Below, piece after piece: positions 50,990 to 59,282 of a stretch of 64,000 nt of DNA. The translations under genes and the position numbers were made by a program. The DNA lies in the NCBI GenBank assembly GCA_021162935.1, contig JAGGXR010000014.1, positions 1 through 64,000 on the forward strand, read 5' to 3'. The notes under the pieces were generated by a model. It was given only the letters and a program-made list of their open reading frames with translations, had not been told where the DNA came from and ran no database searches. The stretch comes from Deltaproteobacteria bacterium. GTDB lineage: Bacteria > Myxococcota_A > Polyangia > HGW-17 > SLPX01. How positions within the stretch are numbered: position 1 is the first letter of the stretch; every line of letters begins with the position of its first letter.

Positions 50990-52141
50990 CTACGTTGTCT
51001 CAGCCTCTTGGTTTGCCGGAAAGTGCTTCGCCTCCTCTTCGCCCGACAGCACGCGGAGCGCGCCGTCCGCCAGGGCCTGCATTTCGTCCTCGCCTGGGTA
51101 CACGAACAGGGGCGCCAGGAACGACACGTGCTCGCGGATCAGCGCCACCAGCCGTTCCGAATGGGCCATGCCGCCCGTCAAAATGATCGCTTCCGCTGCG
51201 CCATCCAGCACCACCGCCATCTGTGCAATGGCTTTTGCCGCTTGAAGGGCCAGGGCATCGAACAGCACACGAGCCTGCGCCTCGCCCCTGTCCATGCGCG
51301 CCTCCACTTCGCGCAGATCCCTCGTGCCCAGATAGGCGTGCATCCCACCTCGGCCGAACAGCTCCTTCTTGAGCTGTGCCGGGTCCACCTGTTCGCGCCT
51401 CATGTAGTCGAGTAGCGCCACCACCGGCACCGATCCGGCCCGGTCCATGGCCAGCGGCCCTTCATCGCGCGGATTCACCACATCCACCGCCTGGCCGCGG
51501 CGTAGTGCCGCCAGAGAAATGCCCGTCCCGAGATGACACACCACCAGGTTCATGCGGGAGAGCGCCTTGCCCTGGGACGCAGCGTGTCGCCTCGCCACCG
51601 CCCGGATATTGAGCGCATGGAACAGCGACTCACGCTCCAGGGGGGGAAACCCGGACACCCTGGCCACATCTTCCATCTCGTCCACGCTCACCGGATCGGT
51701 CACGTACACCGGCACGTTGCGGCCAGTCGTTGCGTCCGACGGCGCAGCCTGCACCCTCTTCGCCAGATCGAACCCCACGATGGCCCCGAGATTGCTCGCG
51801 TGTTCGCCTCTGGACGCCCGCTTCAAGTACGCCACCATCGCCTCGTCCACCAGGTACGTTCCCCCTGGCAGGCTCGGCAGCAACCCACCTCGCACCGCAA
51901 TTGCATCCAGGTCCGACAGCCCGTGTCCGGCCGCCGCCACCGCCGCGAGCACCGCGTCCGTACGATAGCCCTTCTGGTCCGCCAGGCGCTCGAACCGATC
52001 GAGGTCGGTGTCCTCGTGTCTCAAATTTTGGGTGAATGCAGCGTGGGAACCGGAAAACCACGCAATTTTCGTCGAAGTCGCTCCAGGGTTGATCACGAGA
52101 ATCTCGTGACTCCTGCTCGTCGCGTCGTGCTCGCTGTTCAT
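50990..52141 (-). CDS. buk: Butyrate/branched-chain acid kinase
   Basis: 383 aa. An ASKHA-type kinase that converts acyl phosphate plus ADP to acid plus ATP. Motifs: ILVINPGATSTKIAWFSG at the N-terminus, AIAVRGGLLPSLPGGTY, SRMNLVVCHLGTGISLAALR, NPRDEGPLAMDRAGSVPV and AIILTGGMAHSERLV. Length and motifs fit the butyrate kinase family. GAGG precedes the ATG. It lies upstream of iorA-iorB in the same direction. Together they suggest fermentation of amino-acid-derived 2-oxoacids with ATP gain; no phosphotransacylase is seen in the window. Confidence 0.93.
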   Translation of the reverse strand: MNSEHDATSRSHEILVINPGATSTKIAWFSGSHAAFTQNLRHEDTDLDRFERLADQKGYRTDAVLAAVAAAGHGLSDLDAIAVRGGLLPSLPGGTYLVDEAMVAYLKRASRGEHASNLGAIVGFDLAKRVQAAPSDATTGRNVPVYVTDPVSVDEMEDVARVSGFPPLERESLFHALNIRAVARRHAASQGKALSRMNLVVCHLGTGISLAALRRGQAVDVVNPRDEGPLAMDRAGSVPVVALLDYMRREQVDPAQLKKELFGRGGMHAYLGTRDLREVEARMDRGEAQARVLFDALALQAAKAIAQMAVVLDGAAEAIILTGGMAHSERLVALIREHVSFLAPLFVYPGEDEMQALADGALRVLSGEEEAKHFPANQEAETT

Positions 52142-52556
52142 GAAACCTCAATCACGGGTGCTCTGTGTTGCTTGCAGCCACTGCTCGCAACCACCCATGT
52201 CGATTCGTTCATCCCAGTCCGGCGCGCCCTATTCGGCCGCAACCCCAAAACCTCTACCTCCACCTTGCGGTTGGTAGGGTATTCAATTGATTGGCAAAAG
52301 CAAGAGGCAGATTGCATAGACATGTCATGGCCATATACGGGCTCCAGGATTCGTCGTCGGTCAACGTGGGCCGGCTCGAGAAGATCCTCGAGCGGGGTTT
52401 CCCATGGGTGCGCTGGTCGATTGGCACGAAGACCGTGGACTGCGACGAACGGGATTGCTGCGTCCAGTCTTGTGGTTGTTTGCTGCCCGGCGAACATCCG
52501 GTTCGTTCCATTTCAAAGAATCCCAGCAGCTTCAAGGAATCCCGGCAGCATTTCGA
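52142..52556. other. Intergenic region upstream of butyrate kinase
   Basis: 415 bases with no supportable gene. Short open frames on both strands lack ribosome sites. It contains the probable buk promoter (52276-52303). It also separates the minus-strand TSUP permease from buk. Confidence 0.5.
52276..52303 (-). promoter_or_regulatory. Possible promoter for buk-iorA-iorB
   Basis: On the minus strand TTGCTT (52303-52298), a 16-base spacer and TACCCT (52281-52276). It lies about 135 bases upstream of the buk ATG. The match is moderate. Confidence 0.35.
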
Positions 52557-53339
52557 TTACCACAGGGCCAGGATCAGGATCCGCAGGCCCACGAGTGCGA
52601 GCAGACCGGCGAACACGAGCCGGAGGGTGGCACCGTTTACTTTGTTGACGAGGCGGCTTCCGAGTTGACCTCCCAGGATCACTGCAATCGCCAGCGGGAT
52701 CAACACGAGCCAGTTGACGGTTTCCTGGGTGACGTGTCCTGCCAGGCCTCCCAAGGCAGTGAAAACCACCATGACCGTGGATGTGGCCACGGCGGTGTGC
52801 ATGGGCACGGCGCAGAGGAGGACGAGGATAGGGACCTTGAGGAATCCGCCGGTTACACCGACGAGGCCGGAGAGAAGGCCGACCGCGGCCACGGCGGGGA
52901 GCACGGCGGGCAGCCAGACGTGGTACGTGGCGGCGCCGCGTACTCTGGTCCAGGTGCCCCATCTGTGCGTTCCGTCCTTGCTGGTCAGGAGGCGCTTCTT
53001 TTTCCACATGGCATAGGAGCCGCCCAGGACCACCGAGCCCAGGATGGCTTGGAGGAAGGTCGACGAGACGTGGGCGCTCAGCAGGCCGCCCAGGAACGAC
53101 ATGAGCATGGTGGGCGGTTCCAGCATGAGCGCCAGGGGGAGGTCTGCTTCCTTGCGCAGGAGGTAGACCGAGGCAGCCGAACTGCTTCCTGCCAGGATGG
53201 TCGCGAGGCTCGCGGTGACGGACCAGTGCATGTCGTGGCCCGTGAGGAGGAGGGTGGGCACGTACACGATGCCACCACCCACGCCGAGCATGGCGCAGAC
53301 GGCGGCCAATAGGAAAAACACGACGGACAGAACGACCAT
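52557..53339 (-). CDS. TSUP-family (TauE/SafE) membrane permease
   Basis: 260 aa with about eight membrane helices in two halves. The first half starts SVVFFLLAAVCAMLGVGGGI and the second contains GLLSGLVGVTGGFLKVPILV; these Gly-rich motifs are typical of the sulfite/sulfonate/organic-acid exporter family. GAGAGG precedes the ATG at 53339. Substrate is unknown; nearby genes do not point to sulfur metabolism. Confidence 0.88.
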   Translation of the reverse strand: MVVLSVVFFLLAAVCAMLGVGGGIVYVPTLLLTGHDMHWSVTASLATILAGSSSAASVYLLRKEADLPLALMLEPPTMLMSFLGGLLSAHVSSTFLQAILGSVVLGGSYAMWKKKRLLTSKDGTHRWGTWTRVRGAATYHVWLPAVLPAVAAVGLLSGLVGVTGGFLKVPILVLLCAVPMHTAVATSTVMVVFTALGGLAGHVTQETVNWLVLIPLAIAVILGGQLGSRLVNKVNGATLRLVFAGLLALVGLRILILALW

Positions 53340-53447
53340 GGATGCCTCTCATTTTCATACGGCCATCTCGTTGCCTACTCGCAGTGCTGCCTCCTTGCAA
53401 CAGACAATTCATGTGGGTGGGGTGGCTTTTGGTCGGGCCGGGCCGAA

Positions 53448-53508
53448 CACCACAGAACCACGGAACGCCACAGCACCACAGAACCACAGAGCACCACAGC
53501 CACAGAAC
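53448..53508. repeat. CCACAGAA-type simple repeat
   Basis: About 60 bases made of imperfect repeats of ACCACAGA and CACAGC. It lies between the TSUP permease and the second IgGFc protein, just upstream of the latter's promoter. Confidence 0.75.
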
Positions 53509-53514
53509 CCGTGC

Positions 53515-53543
53515 TTGCGCCGTAGGGCCGACGGTCGCATAAT
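53515..53543 (+). promoter_or_regulatory. Sigma-70-type promoter for second IgGFc protein
   Basis: TTGCGC (53515-53520), a 17-base spacer and CATAAT (53538-53543), about 30 bases upstream of ATG 53572. Confidence 0.45.
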
Positions 53544-53571
53544 GGGTTGGTCATGGTGTTTGGAGTATCAT

Positions 53572-55548
53572 ATGATGAAGAAACATCGGAAGCTTCCCGT
53601 CCTGCTGTTTGCAGCATTTTCGAGCTGGTCATTTGGCTTGTCCCTGCATAGGACGTTGCAGGTGCTGTCGGCGGTGTGTTTTGGTGTGATTCTTCCTGTG
53701 GCATTGCTGCTCGGCGGGTGCGAGCAGAAGGTGCGCCAGGGGATTTGCCAACCGGGTGTCGTGTACTGTGAATCCGGGGTCGCGCAGACCTGCAAGGACG
53801 ACGCAATGTCCTACGACCAGGAGGACTGCGTGGCTAAGGGGAACGTGTGTGTGGCAGGAAGGGGGTGTCTGGTCTGTCATCCCGGGACGTATGTGTGTGT
53901 GGACCAGTCGGTGGCGAAATGCCGGATGGACGGGAGCGGGGGAGATCCGATTCATGACTGCGACGTGGCGAACGGCCAGGTCTGCTACCTGGGACAATGC
54001 GTGGACGCCTGCGATGCTGCGGCGAAGCAGCGTAGCTACATCGGGTGCGAGTACTGGGCGGTGGACCTGGACAATGCGACCATTTCGCAGAGTTTCTGCG
54101 CGGCCAAGCAGCAGTACGCGGTGGCGATTTCGAACGTGGGCCTCATCGATGCGCACGTGCAGGTGTTCCAAAATGATGCGCCTCCTCGTTGGCCCGTGGA
54201 TGAGCACCTGGTGGATGAAGTGACCGTTCATCCCGACGGGCTGCACGTGTTCCTGCTCCCGCCTCGCGAGGTGGATGGCAGTCACGACGGGGTTTATGAC
54301 AACGGGACGCACACGGCCTATTCGTCGAATGCCTACCACATCGTGTCGAACACACCCATCGTGGCCTATCAGTTCAATCCTTTGGCGAACGTGCAGGTTT
54401 TTTCGAACGATGCTTCCATCCTGGTGCCCTCGTCGGCCTTGGATCCGAACTATCTGGTCATGGGTTGGCCGCAAACCATCGCGGACACCGATGATCCGAA
54501 GACCGATTTCAACGAGAACCTGCGTGCGTTTCTGACCATCGTGGGCACTGAGCCCTCCACGCACGTGACCGTGACTCTGAGCACGGACATCGTGGGCAGT
54601 CCGGACATTCCCGTCACCGTGGCGGGCAATACCGTGACCATGGAGATTGGCCCATACGACGTCATCAACCTGGAGACCGGCGACTTCAATGCCGACTTTA
54701 CGGGCAGCCTCGTGCGGTCGGACAAGCCGGTGGCGGTCTTTTCAGGGTCCGAGGCTTCGGATGTGCCCTTCTTCGACGACCTGACCACGAGGCAATGCTG
54801 CGCCGACCATCTCGAACATCAACTCCTGCCCGATTCGGCTGCGGGGAACCATTACGTGGCCGTCCGTATGCCTCCCAGGACGCCTGCTGTGGCCGCAGCG
54901 GGCGGCGCCGTCTCCATCGTAGACGAGCCCGAGTACTTCCGTATCCTGGCGTTGCGGGACGACACGCTCGTGCAGACCGACCTTGCGTCTCCAAACGACC
55001 TCATTCAGTTGGACCGCGGGCAGTACGTGACCATCGAGGCGCATTGTGACTTCCCCATCACCGCGTCGAAGCCCATCGTGGTGGGCCAATTCATCGCCGG
55101 CCAGGGGGCCACGGGCATTGCATCGAATCTGCCGGGCGGGGATCCGTCGTTTTTCATTTTGCCGCCCGTGGAGCAGTGGCGCTCGCGCTACGTGTTCCTG
55201 ACGCCGGACAAGTATGCTTTTGATTTTATGACCGTGGTGGCGCCCGAGGGTACGGACCTGAAGTTCGACCTCGGACCCATGCCGGTGAGTTGCGAAAAAT
55301 CCATTCCGGAATGCTCGCCGCATCCGGATACGAGCACGAATCTGGTCGTGTGGCGTTGTCAGCTTTCGTTTCCCAAGATCATTCCGAACCTGCCTCCGCC
55401 CGACAACATCGATCCGAACAACCAGAACGACGGGTACCATATTTTGGAGGCCAGCGAGCCCGTGGAACTCATCGTGTACGGATTCGATAAGCACGTGTCC
55501 TACGCCTATATGGGCGGCACCGACGTGAGTCAGATCAACGTAGAGTAG
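53572..55548 (+). CDS. Lipoprotein with Cys-rich N-terminus and IgGFc-binding domain
   Basis: 658 aa. GGAG precedes the ATG pair at 53572/53575. A long signal region (LQVLSAVCFGVILPVALLLG) ends in the lipobox LGGC. Residues ~45-150 are Cys-rich (CQPGVVYCESGVAQTC; CHPGTYVCVDQSVAKC), resembling paired-Cys units of other myxobacterial surface proteins. Residues ~155-658 match the IgGFc-binding domain of the protein at 42502-44721: IGCEYWAVDLDNATISQSFC, YAVAISNVGLIDAHVQVF, PIVAYQFNPLANVQVFSNDA, HYVAVRMPPRTP and ELIVYGFDKHVSYAYMGG. It has no Asp-rich stalk. Adhesion or surface display is likely; the partner is unknown. Confidence 0.85.
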   Translation: MMKKHRKLPVLLFAAFSSWSFGLSLHRTLQVLSAVCFGVILPVALLLGGCEQKVRQGICQPGVVYCESGVAQTCKDDAMSYDQEDCVAKGNVCVAGRGCLVCHPGTYVCVDQSVAKCRMDGSGGDPIHDCDVANGQVCYLGQCVDACDAAAKQRSYIGCEYWAVDLDNATISQSFCAAKQQYAVAISNVGLIDAHVQVFQNDAPPRWPVDEHLVDEVTVHPDGLHVFLLPPREVDGSHDGVYDNGTHTAYSSNAYHIVSNTPIVAYQFNPLANVQVFSNDASILVPSSALDPNYLVMGWPQTIADTDDPKTDFNENLRAFLTIVGTEPSTHVTVTLSTDIVGSPDIPVTVAGNTVTMEIGPYDVINLETGDFNADFTGSLVRSDKPVAVFSGSEASDVPFFDDLTTRQCCADHLEHQLLPDSAAGNHYVAVRMPPRTPAVAAAGGAVSIVDEPEYFRILALRDDTLVQTDLASPNDLIQLDRGQYVTIEAHCDFPITASKPIVVGQFIAGQGATGIASNLPGGDPSFFILPPVEQWRSRYVFLTPDKYAFDFMTVVAPEGTDLKFDLGPMPVSCEKSIPECSPHPDTSTNLVVWRCQLSFPKIIPNLPPPDNIDPNNQNDGYHILEASEPVELIVYGFDKHVSYAYMGGTDVSQINVE

Positions 55549-55608
55549 AGATCCGGTTGGTGAGAAAGTCAGTGGGTCACAATGGTACAGGGGGCGTCGA
55601 GGCGATGG

Positions 55609-56136
55609 TCATGGGGTCGTTCCGCCCTGTAACATGATTTGCTTATATCCACCTGACTTTACGCAGTCTGGTTTGGCGCCTGCGGCTTTGCAGGCCTTGT
55701 CCTGAGCCAACTTGCACGCCTTGTCCGTGTCGTTGGCGCCGGCCTGACCCTTGAAGGTGGGCAGGACGCGGATCAGGGTGAGGTTGGCGTTCATGGTGGT
55801 CGTCTTCTTGTGGGTCTTGTTGTCCGTCATGCTGGCGGTGACCATGTTTATGGACTGCTTCCATTTGGCTTTGTCCTTGAGGTTCGCCTTGTCGGCCGGA
55901 AGGGCGGCTTTTGCTGCCTTTTCCCAGGCGTCCTTGACCGCGATCAGCTTGTCGGAGCCCATGCCATTGACCTTGATCCGGTCGGTGGGCTTGGGTGCCT
56001 TTTGGATCTCGACCATACAGGTGTTTGTGGGTTTTTCAGGCTTTGCGCTCGACTTCGTTGCGCTCTTGTCCTCCTTCTTGCCGCAGGCCGTGGTGCTCAG
56101 GGCGAGAGCCAGGACCATAATGCCGGTGAGTCGCAT
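55609..56136 (-). CDS. Lysine/alanine-rich small lipoprotein
   Basis: About 175 aa. AGGAGG precedes ATG 56136. The signal peptide ends in the lipobox TTAC and Gly-Lys-Lys-Glu follows. The mature protein is rich in Lys/Ala/Thr with four further Cys. No family recognised. It starts four bases after the TPR-like lipoprotein stop and ends the epimerase-yicC-gmk run. Confidence 0.7.
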   Translation of the reverse strand: MRLTGIMVLALALSTTACGKKEDKSATKSSAKPEKPTNTCMVEIQKAPKPTDRIKVNGMGSDKLIAVKDAWEKAAKAALPADKANLKDKAKWKQSINMVTASMTDNKTHKKTTTMNANLTLIRVLPTFKGQAGANDTDKACKLAQDKACKAAGAKPDCVKSGGYKQIMLQGGTTP

Positions 56137-56140
56137 GATG

Positions 56141-57736
56141 CTACCTCCTTGTTTGTTGTCTGGTTGTTTGCTGTCTGGTTGCCTCGCCTTTGGTGATTTC
56201 GTGACCGGCTGCTCGGTTTCTGGTTGGTCCCCAAATTCGGAGGCGATATCGGGCACAGGTGTCGGGAACATGGAAGGGAGGATGACAGACGCATTGCTGG
56301 AGCGGAGAGTGGAAGACTCCGATCCCGCAGCAGTCCCCGCGTTCTGTATCGATCATCAGGTCGAGTCGAGGTGGGATCCGTTTTGGATCCGTACGATAGC
56401 GCAGCAGGCAGAAGCCGATCCAGGCTGCGAATTTTTTTCGTTGGGCCGGTTTCGTGTCCTGTCGTTTCGTGGTGGCCAGGACGTGGCCATAGGCCTTCTG
56501 CGTCAAGCCTGTCGCATCGTTTTTCCGGCCAAGCCGGATCAGCTCGCCGACGGCCTCGTTGAGGAGTCGGGCTGCCACGCTGGAGCTGGCAAAGGGGCCC
56601 TTCGAGGCGGCGCTTGGACCGCGAGGCTTGGCGGCCCTGATTCTTTTCCACCAGGTCAGGCGGCGCCAGTCATTGAATCGCCAGACCGGATGCTTCGTCA
56701 TGGCGATGGCGGCGGGCCAGGCGCTCGCCACGAGATGAGACAGCCTCGTGATTGCGCCATGGGTCGCGTGATTGTCGCGAGACGGCAGGGCCTTGGCCGC
56801 GGCAAGCAGGTTGTCCATGGCCCGGTCGAAGTGATGGAGCTGCCACTGAGCCACGAAGCGCAAGTAAGCCTTCCGGGCCTTCATTGGAGCGGGTGCGGCC
56901 AACGGTTGCGCGGCTGCGGCCGATGTCGTTGGGCCATTCGTCCTGCCAATGGATGCAAGCTGGTTCAAGGCGGCCGCAGGTCGCCTAAGTTGGAGCAGGA
57001 GCTGGGCCAGGGCCAATCGATGGATGGGGCGGGTGGCGGTTGGGCTCCAGTCTTGTTGAGTGTCTTGTGGTTGCGCGTTCGCCGACAGAGCGAGGAGCTG
57101 GCGGAATTGGAACACGGCGTCCGCGGGACGGACCTCGCGCAGATAATAGGCGAGGCGCAGTCTGGCCAGGGCGAAGGTTGCGTCCTCGTGGAGCACCTGC
57201 TCCAGGAGGGCCACGGCTTCACGCAGGTGGGCATGGATGTCTCGTTTCAGGAGGACGGCCCTCCGACCGGTTTTTCCAAGGAGCTGACTTGCCTTTTCGA
57301 TGCTCATGCGCCACAGGAGGGCTGCGAGTTGGGCCATGTGTTTTCGCCGCGAACGGGTCTGGTGTCGGCTCGCCAACTTGCGGAGCATCCGCAGGGAACG
57401 AGTCGGCGGCTTCGGATCCGTCCATGGAATCGGGACGGGAAGTGGCATCGGGCGAAGCTCGGGAATGCGGATCTCGATCGTGAGGATTTGATGATGAGGA
57501 TTGCAACTCGATTCGGTTCTGGCGTTCGGCATTGGCTGCGGATGCTTGGGGGCTGCAGTGCTGGCTCGCTTGGGGCCACATGCGACGACGAGGCAGGACA
57601 GGAGGAGCGACAGGAGAACCGACGGGACGACTGACGGGAGGACCGACGGGAGGACCGACCGAAGGCTTGTCGCAGGCCATGGGCCAACAGCCCGGTGGAT
57701 GCCGAGGTCCCGGTGGGGGGAGGCATCGACGGTCAC
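56141..57736 (-). CDS. Large lipoprotein with TPR-like helical core
   Basis: About 531 aa. A GTG at 57736 overlaps the gmk stop (GTGA) with AGGAGG upstream. The N-terminus has a repetitive hydrophobic stretch (VLPSVLPSVVPSVLLSLLLS) ending in the lipobox VVAC. Residues ~140-400 are helical, with TPR-like periodicity (LREAVALLEQVLHEDATFAL, RLRLAYYLREVRPADAVFQF). The C-terminal ~150 residues lose clear structure, with a Gln/Thr/Arg-rich end made by a short DNA repeat. It is coupled to gmk, an unusual place for a lipoprotein. Confidence 0.6.
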   Translation of the reverse strand: MTVDASPHRDLGIHRAVGPWPATSLRSVLPSVLPSVVPSVLLSLLLSCLVVACGPKRASTAAPKHPQPMPNARTESSCNPHHQILTIEIRIPELRPMPLPVPIPWTDPKPPTRSLRMLRKLASRHQTRSRRKHMAQLAALLWRMSIEKASQLLGKTGRRAVLLKRDIHAHLREAVALLEQVLHEDATFALARLRLAYYLREVRPADAVFQFRQLLALSANAQPQDTQQDWSPTATRPIHRLALAQLLLQLRRPAAALNQLASIGRTNGPTTSAAAAQPLAAPAPMKARKAYLRFVAQWQLHHFDRAMDNLLAAAKALPSRDNHATHGAITRLSHLVASAWPAAIAMTKHPVWRFNDWRRLTWWKRIRAAKPRGPSAASKGPFASSSVAARLLNEAVGELIRLGRKNDATGLTQKAYGHVLATTKRQDTKPAQRKKFAAWIGFCLLRYRTDPKRIPPRLDLMIDTERGDCCGIGVFHSPLQQCVCHPPFHVPDTCARYRLRIWGPTRNRAAGHEITKGEATRQQTTRQQTRR

Positions 57737-58380
57737 GGTTCCTGCCTCCTGGCCTCGGTGACGAGTTGTTCTGCGAAGTGCGCTCTGAGTCGCCAGTTGC
57801 ATCGCGACGCGACGTACACGGCTCTCAGTTCGTCGTAGGCTCGATCCAGGTTTTCGTTGACCACGAGATACTCATAGGCGTCGTAATGGTTCAATTCTTC
57901 GACGGCTCCATGGAGGCGCTTTTCGATGCTCGCCTTGGAGTCGGTGGCGCGGCCCCTGAGTCTGCGCGCCAACTCGTCCACCGAAGGGGGGAGTACGAAC
58001 ACCATGACTGCGTCGGGGAAACGACTCTTGATTTGGCGTCCTCCCTGGTAGTCGATGTCGAAGAGCATGTCCGTGCCCGACTTAAGGGCTTGGTCGATGG
58101 CTTCGTATGCCGTGCCGTAGCTGTGACCGTGCACATGCGCCCACTCGGCGAAGCGGCCTTCGCCGACCATGCGGTCGAACGTCTCCTGGGTGACGAAGTG
58201 GTAGTCCACGCCATCCTGCTCGCCGGTTCTGGGTGGCCGTGTCGTGTAGGAAACGGAAAAGCCGAGGCCGGAAAAATCGTCCCTCAGTCGCCGGGCCAGA
58301 GTGGTCTTGCCTGCACCCGACGGGGACGAGACCACGAGCAGCAGGCCCACGTCCTGTCTCCTTGCGTGCCTATTCGACAT
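57733..58380 (-). CDS. gmk: Guanylate kinase
   Basis: 215 aa. Phosphorylates GMP to GDP. Motifs: P-loop VVSSPSGAGKTTLARRL, YTTRPPRTGEQDGVDYHFV (GMP-binding Tyr/Ser region), FDIDYQGGRQIKSRFPDAV and RRLRGRATDS lid. The ATG at 58380 lies inside the end of yicC (11-base overlap) with GAGGGAG upstream. It is followed by overlapping lipoprotein gene rather than the frequent rpoZ. Confidence 0.97.
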   Translation of the reverse strand: MSNRHARRQDVGLLLVVSSPSGAGKTTLARRLRDDFSGLGFSVSYTTRPPRTGEQDGVDYHFVTQETFDRMVGEGRFAEWAHVHGHSYGTAYEAIDQALKSGTDMLFDIDYQGGRQIKSRFPDAVMVFVLPPSVDELARRLRGRATDSKASIEKRLHGAVEELNHYDAYEYLVVNENLDRAYDELRAVYVASRCNWRLRAHFAEQLVTEARRQEP

Positions 58381-59266
58381 TGCGGACAAGCTCCCTCATT
58401 TTTTCGATTTCGGTCTTGATCTCGACCGCCGCCCGCGCGATGCGCACATCCGGGGTCTTTGCGCCCACGGTGTTCGTCTCGCGGTGGATTTCCTGGAGCA
58501 GGAATTCGAGCTTGCGACCATGGGGGGCCTGGGCGTTCCTGGTCTGCCGGAACTGATCCATGTGGCTGTGGATTCGAACGAGCTCTTCGGTGATGTCTGC
58601 CTTGTCGGCCAGCATGGCGATTTCCTGCGCCACCCTGATGGGATCCACTTCGTCTTTGCCCTTGGTCAGGCTTTCGAGGCGTTCTTCGAGCTTTTGCTTG
58701 ATGGTCTTCGGGACGTCACGGGCCAGGGTCTCGATGCTCTGCACGAGTACATTGATCGCCTCGATGGATTCCACCATGGAACGGTCCATGGCTGTTCCCT
58801 CATTGGCTCGCATCTTGAGCAGGGCATCGAAGACCTCGCTGATGCCCTGGAGCGCCGTTTTGCGGAACTCGATGGGATTCGCGATGGGCATGGAGCCCGA
58901 CGCGACCAATTCATACGCCTTGAGCACGTCGGAGATGGTGATCTGGTCGTCGATGTCCAACTCCTTGCGGACGCGTCCGAGGAAATCGCAGACCCGCTTG
59001 AGTTCCGTGGCGAGCAGTTCCTCGCCTAGGTCACCCGTGTCCACGCCGCCGCCTTCCTTGATGACGAGTTCCACCCGGCCCCGGTAGAGCTTGGAGCGGA
59101 TCATGTGGACCACTTCGTTTTCGAACTCGGGAAGCGAGCCAGGCAGATGCAGACGGATGTCCAGGAAGCGGTTGTTTGTGGTGCGGAGTTCGACTCCGTA
59201 AGGGGTCCCTTCGTAGACGAAGGACGACCGACCAAAGGCGGTCATACTCTTAATTTTTCCAGGCAC
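58370..59266 (-). CDS. yicC: YicC family protein (endoribonuclease-like)
   Basis: 298 aa. The N-terminal SMTAFGRSSFVYEG and the C-terminal motif HGRKLEFLLQEIHRETNTVG with AVEIKTEIEKMRELVRNVE are hallmarks of YicC, a family implicated in RNA turnover. AGGAGG precedes the GTG start at 59266. It lies 16 bases after the epimerase and overlaps gmk, the usual yicC-gmk pairing. Confidence 0.95.
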   Translation of the reverse strand: MPGKIKSMTAFGRSSFVYEGTPYGVELRTTNNRFLDIRLHLPGSLPEFENEVVHMIRSKLYRGRVELVIKEGGGVDTGDLGEELLATELKRVCDFLGRVRKELDIDDQITISDVLKAYELVASGSMPIANPIEFRKTALQGISEVFDALLKMRANEGTAMDRSMVESIEAINVLVQSIETLARDVPKTIKQKLEERLESLTKGKDEVDPIRVAQEIAMLADKADITEELVRIHSHMDQFRQTRNAQAPHGRKLEFLLQEIHRETNTVGAKTPDVRIARAAVEIKTEIEKMRELVRNVE

Positions 59267-59282
59267 TGGATCCTCCTGCCGG

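Noticed and set aside
52404-53312. 302-codon plus frame opposite the TSUP permease
   Set aside because: Hydrophilic Glu/His/Gly-rich translation; shadow of a clear eight-helix permease on the minus strand.
53448-53508. CCACAG repeats considered as a CRISPR array
   Set aside because: Units are about 8 bp with no spacers of regular length, and no cas genes are present.
55751-57634. 627-codon plus frame opposite the gmk-linked lipoproteins
   Set aside because: It spans two minus-strand genes with signal peptides, lipoboxes and ribosome sites and carries no recognisable domain itself.
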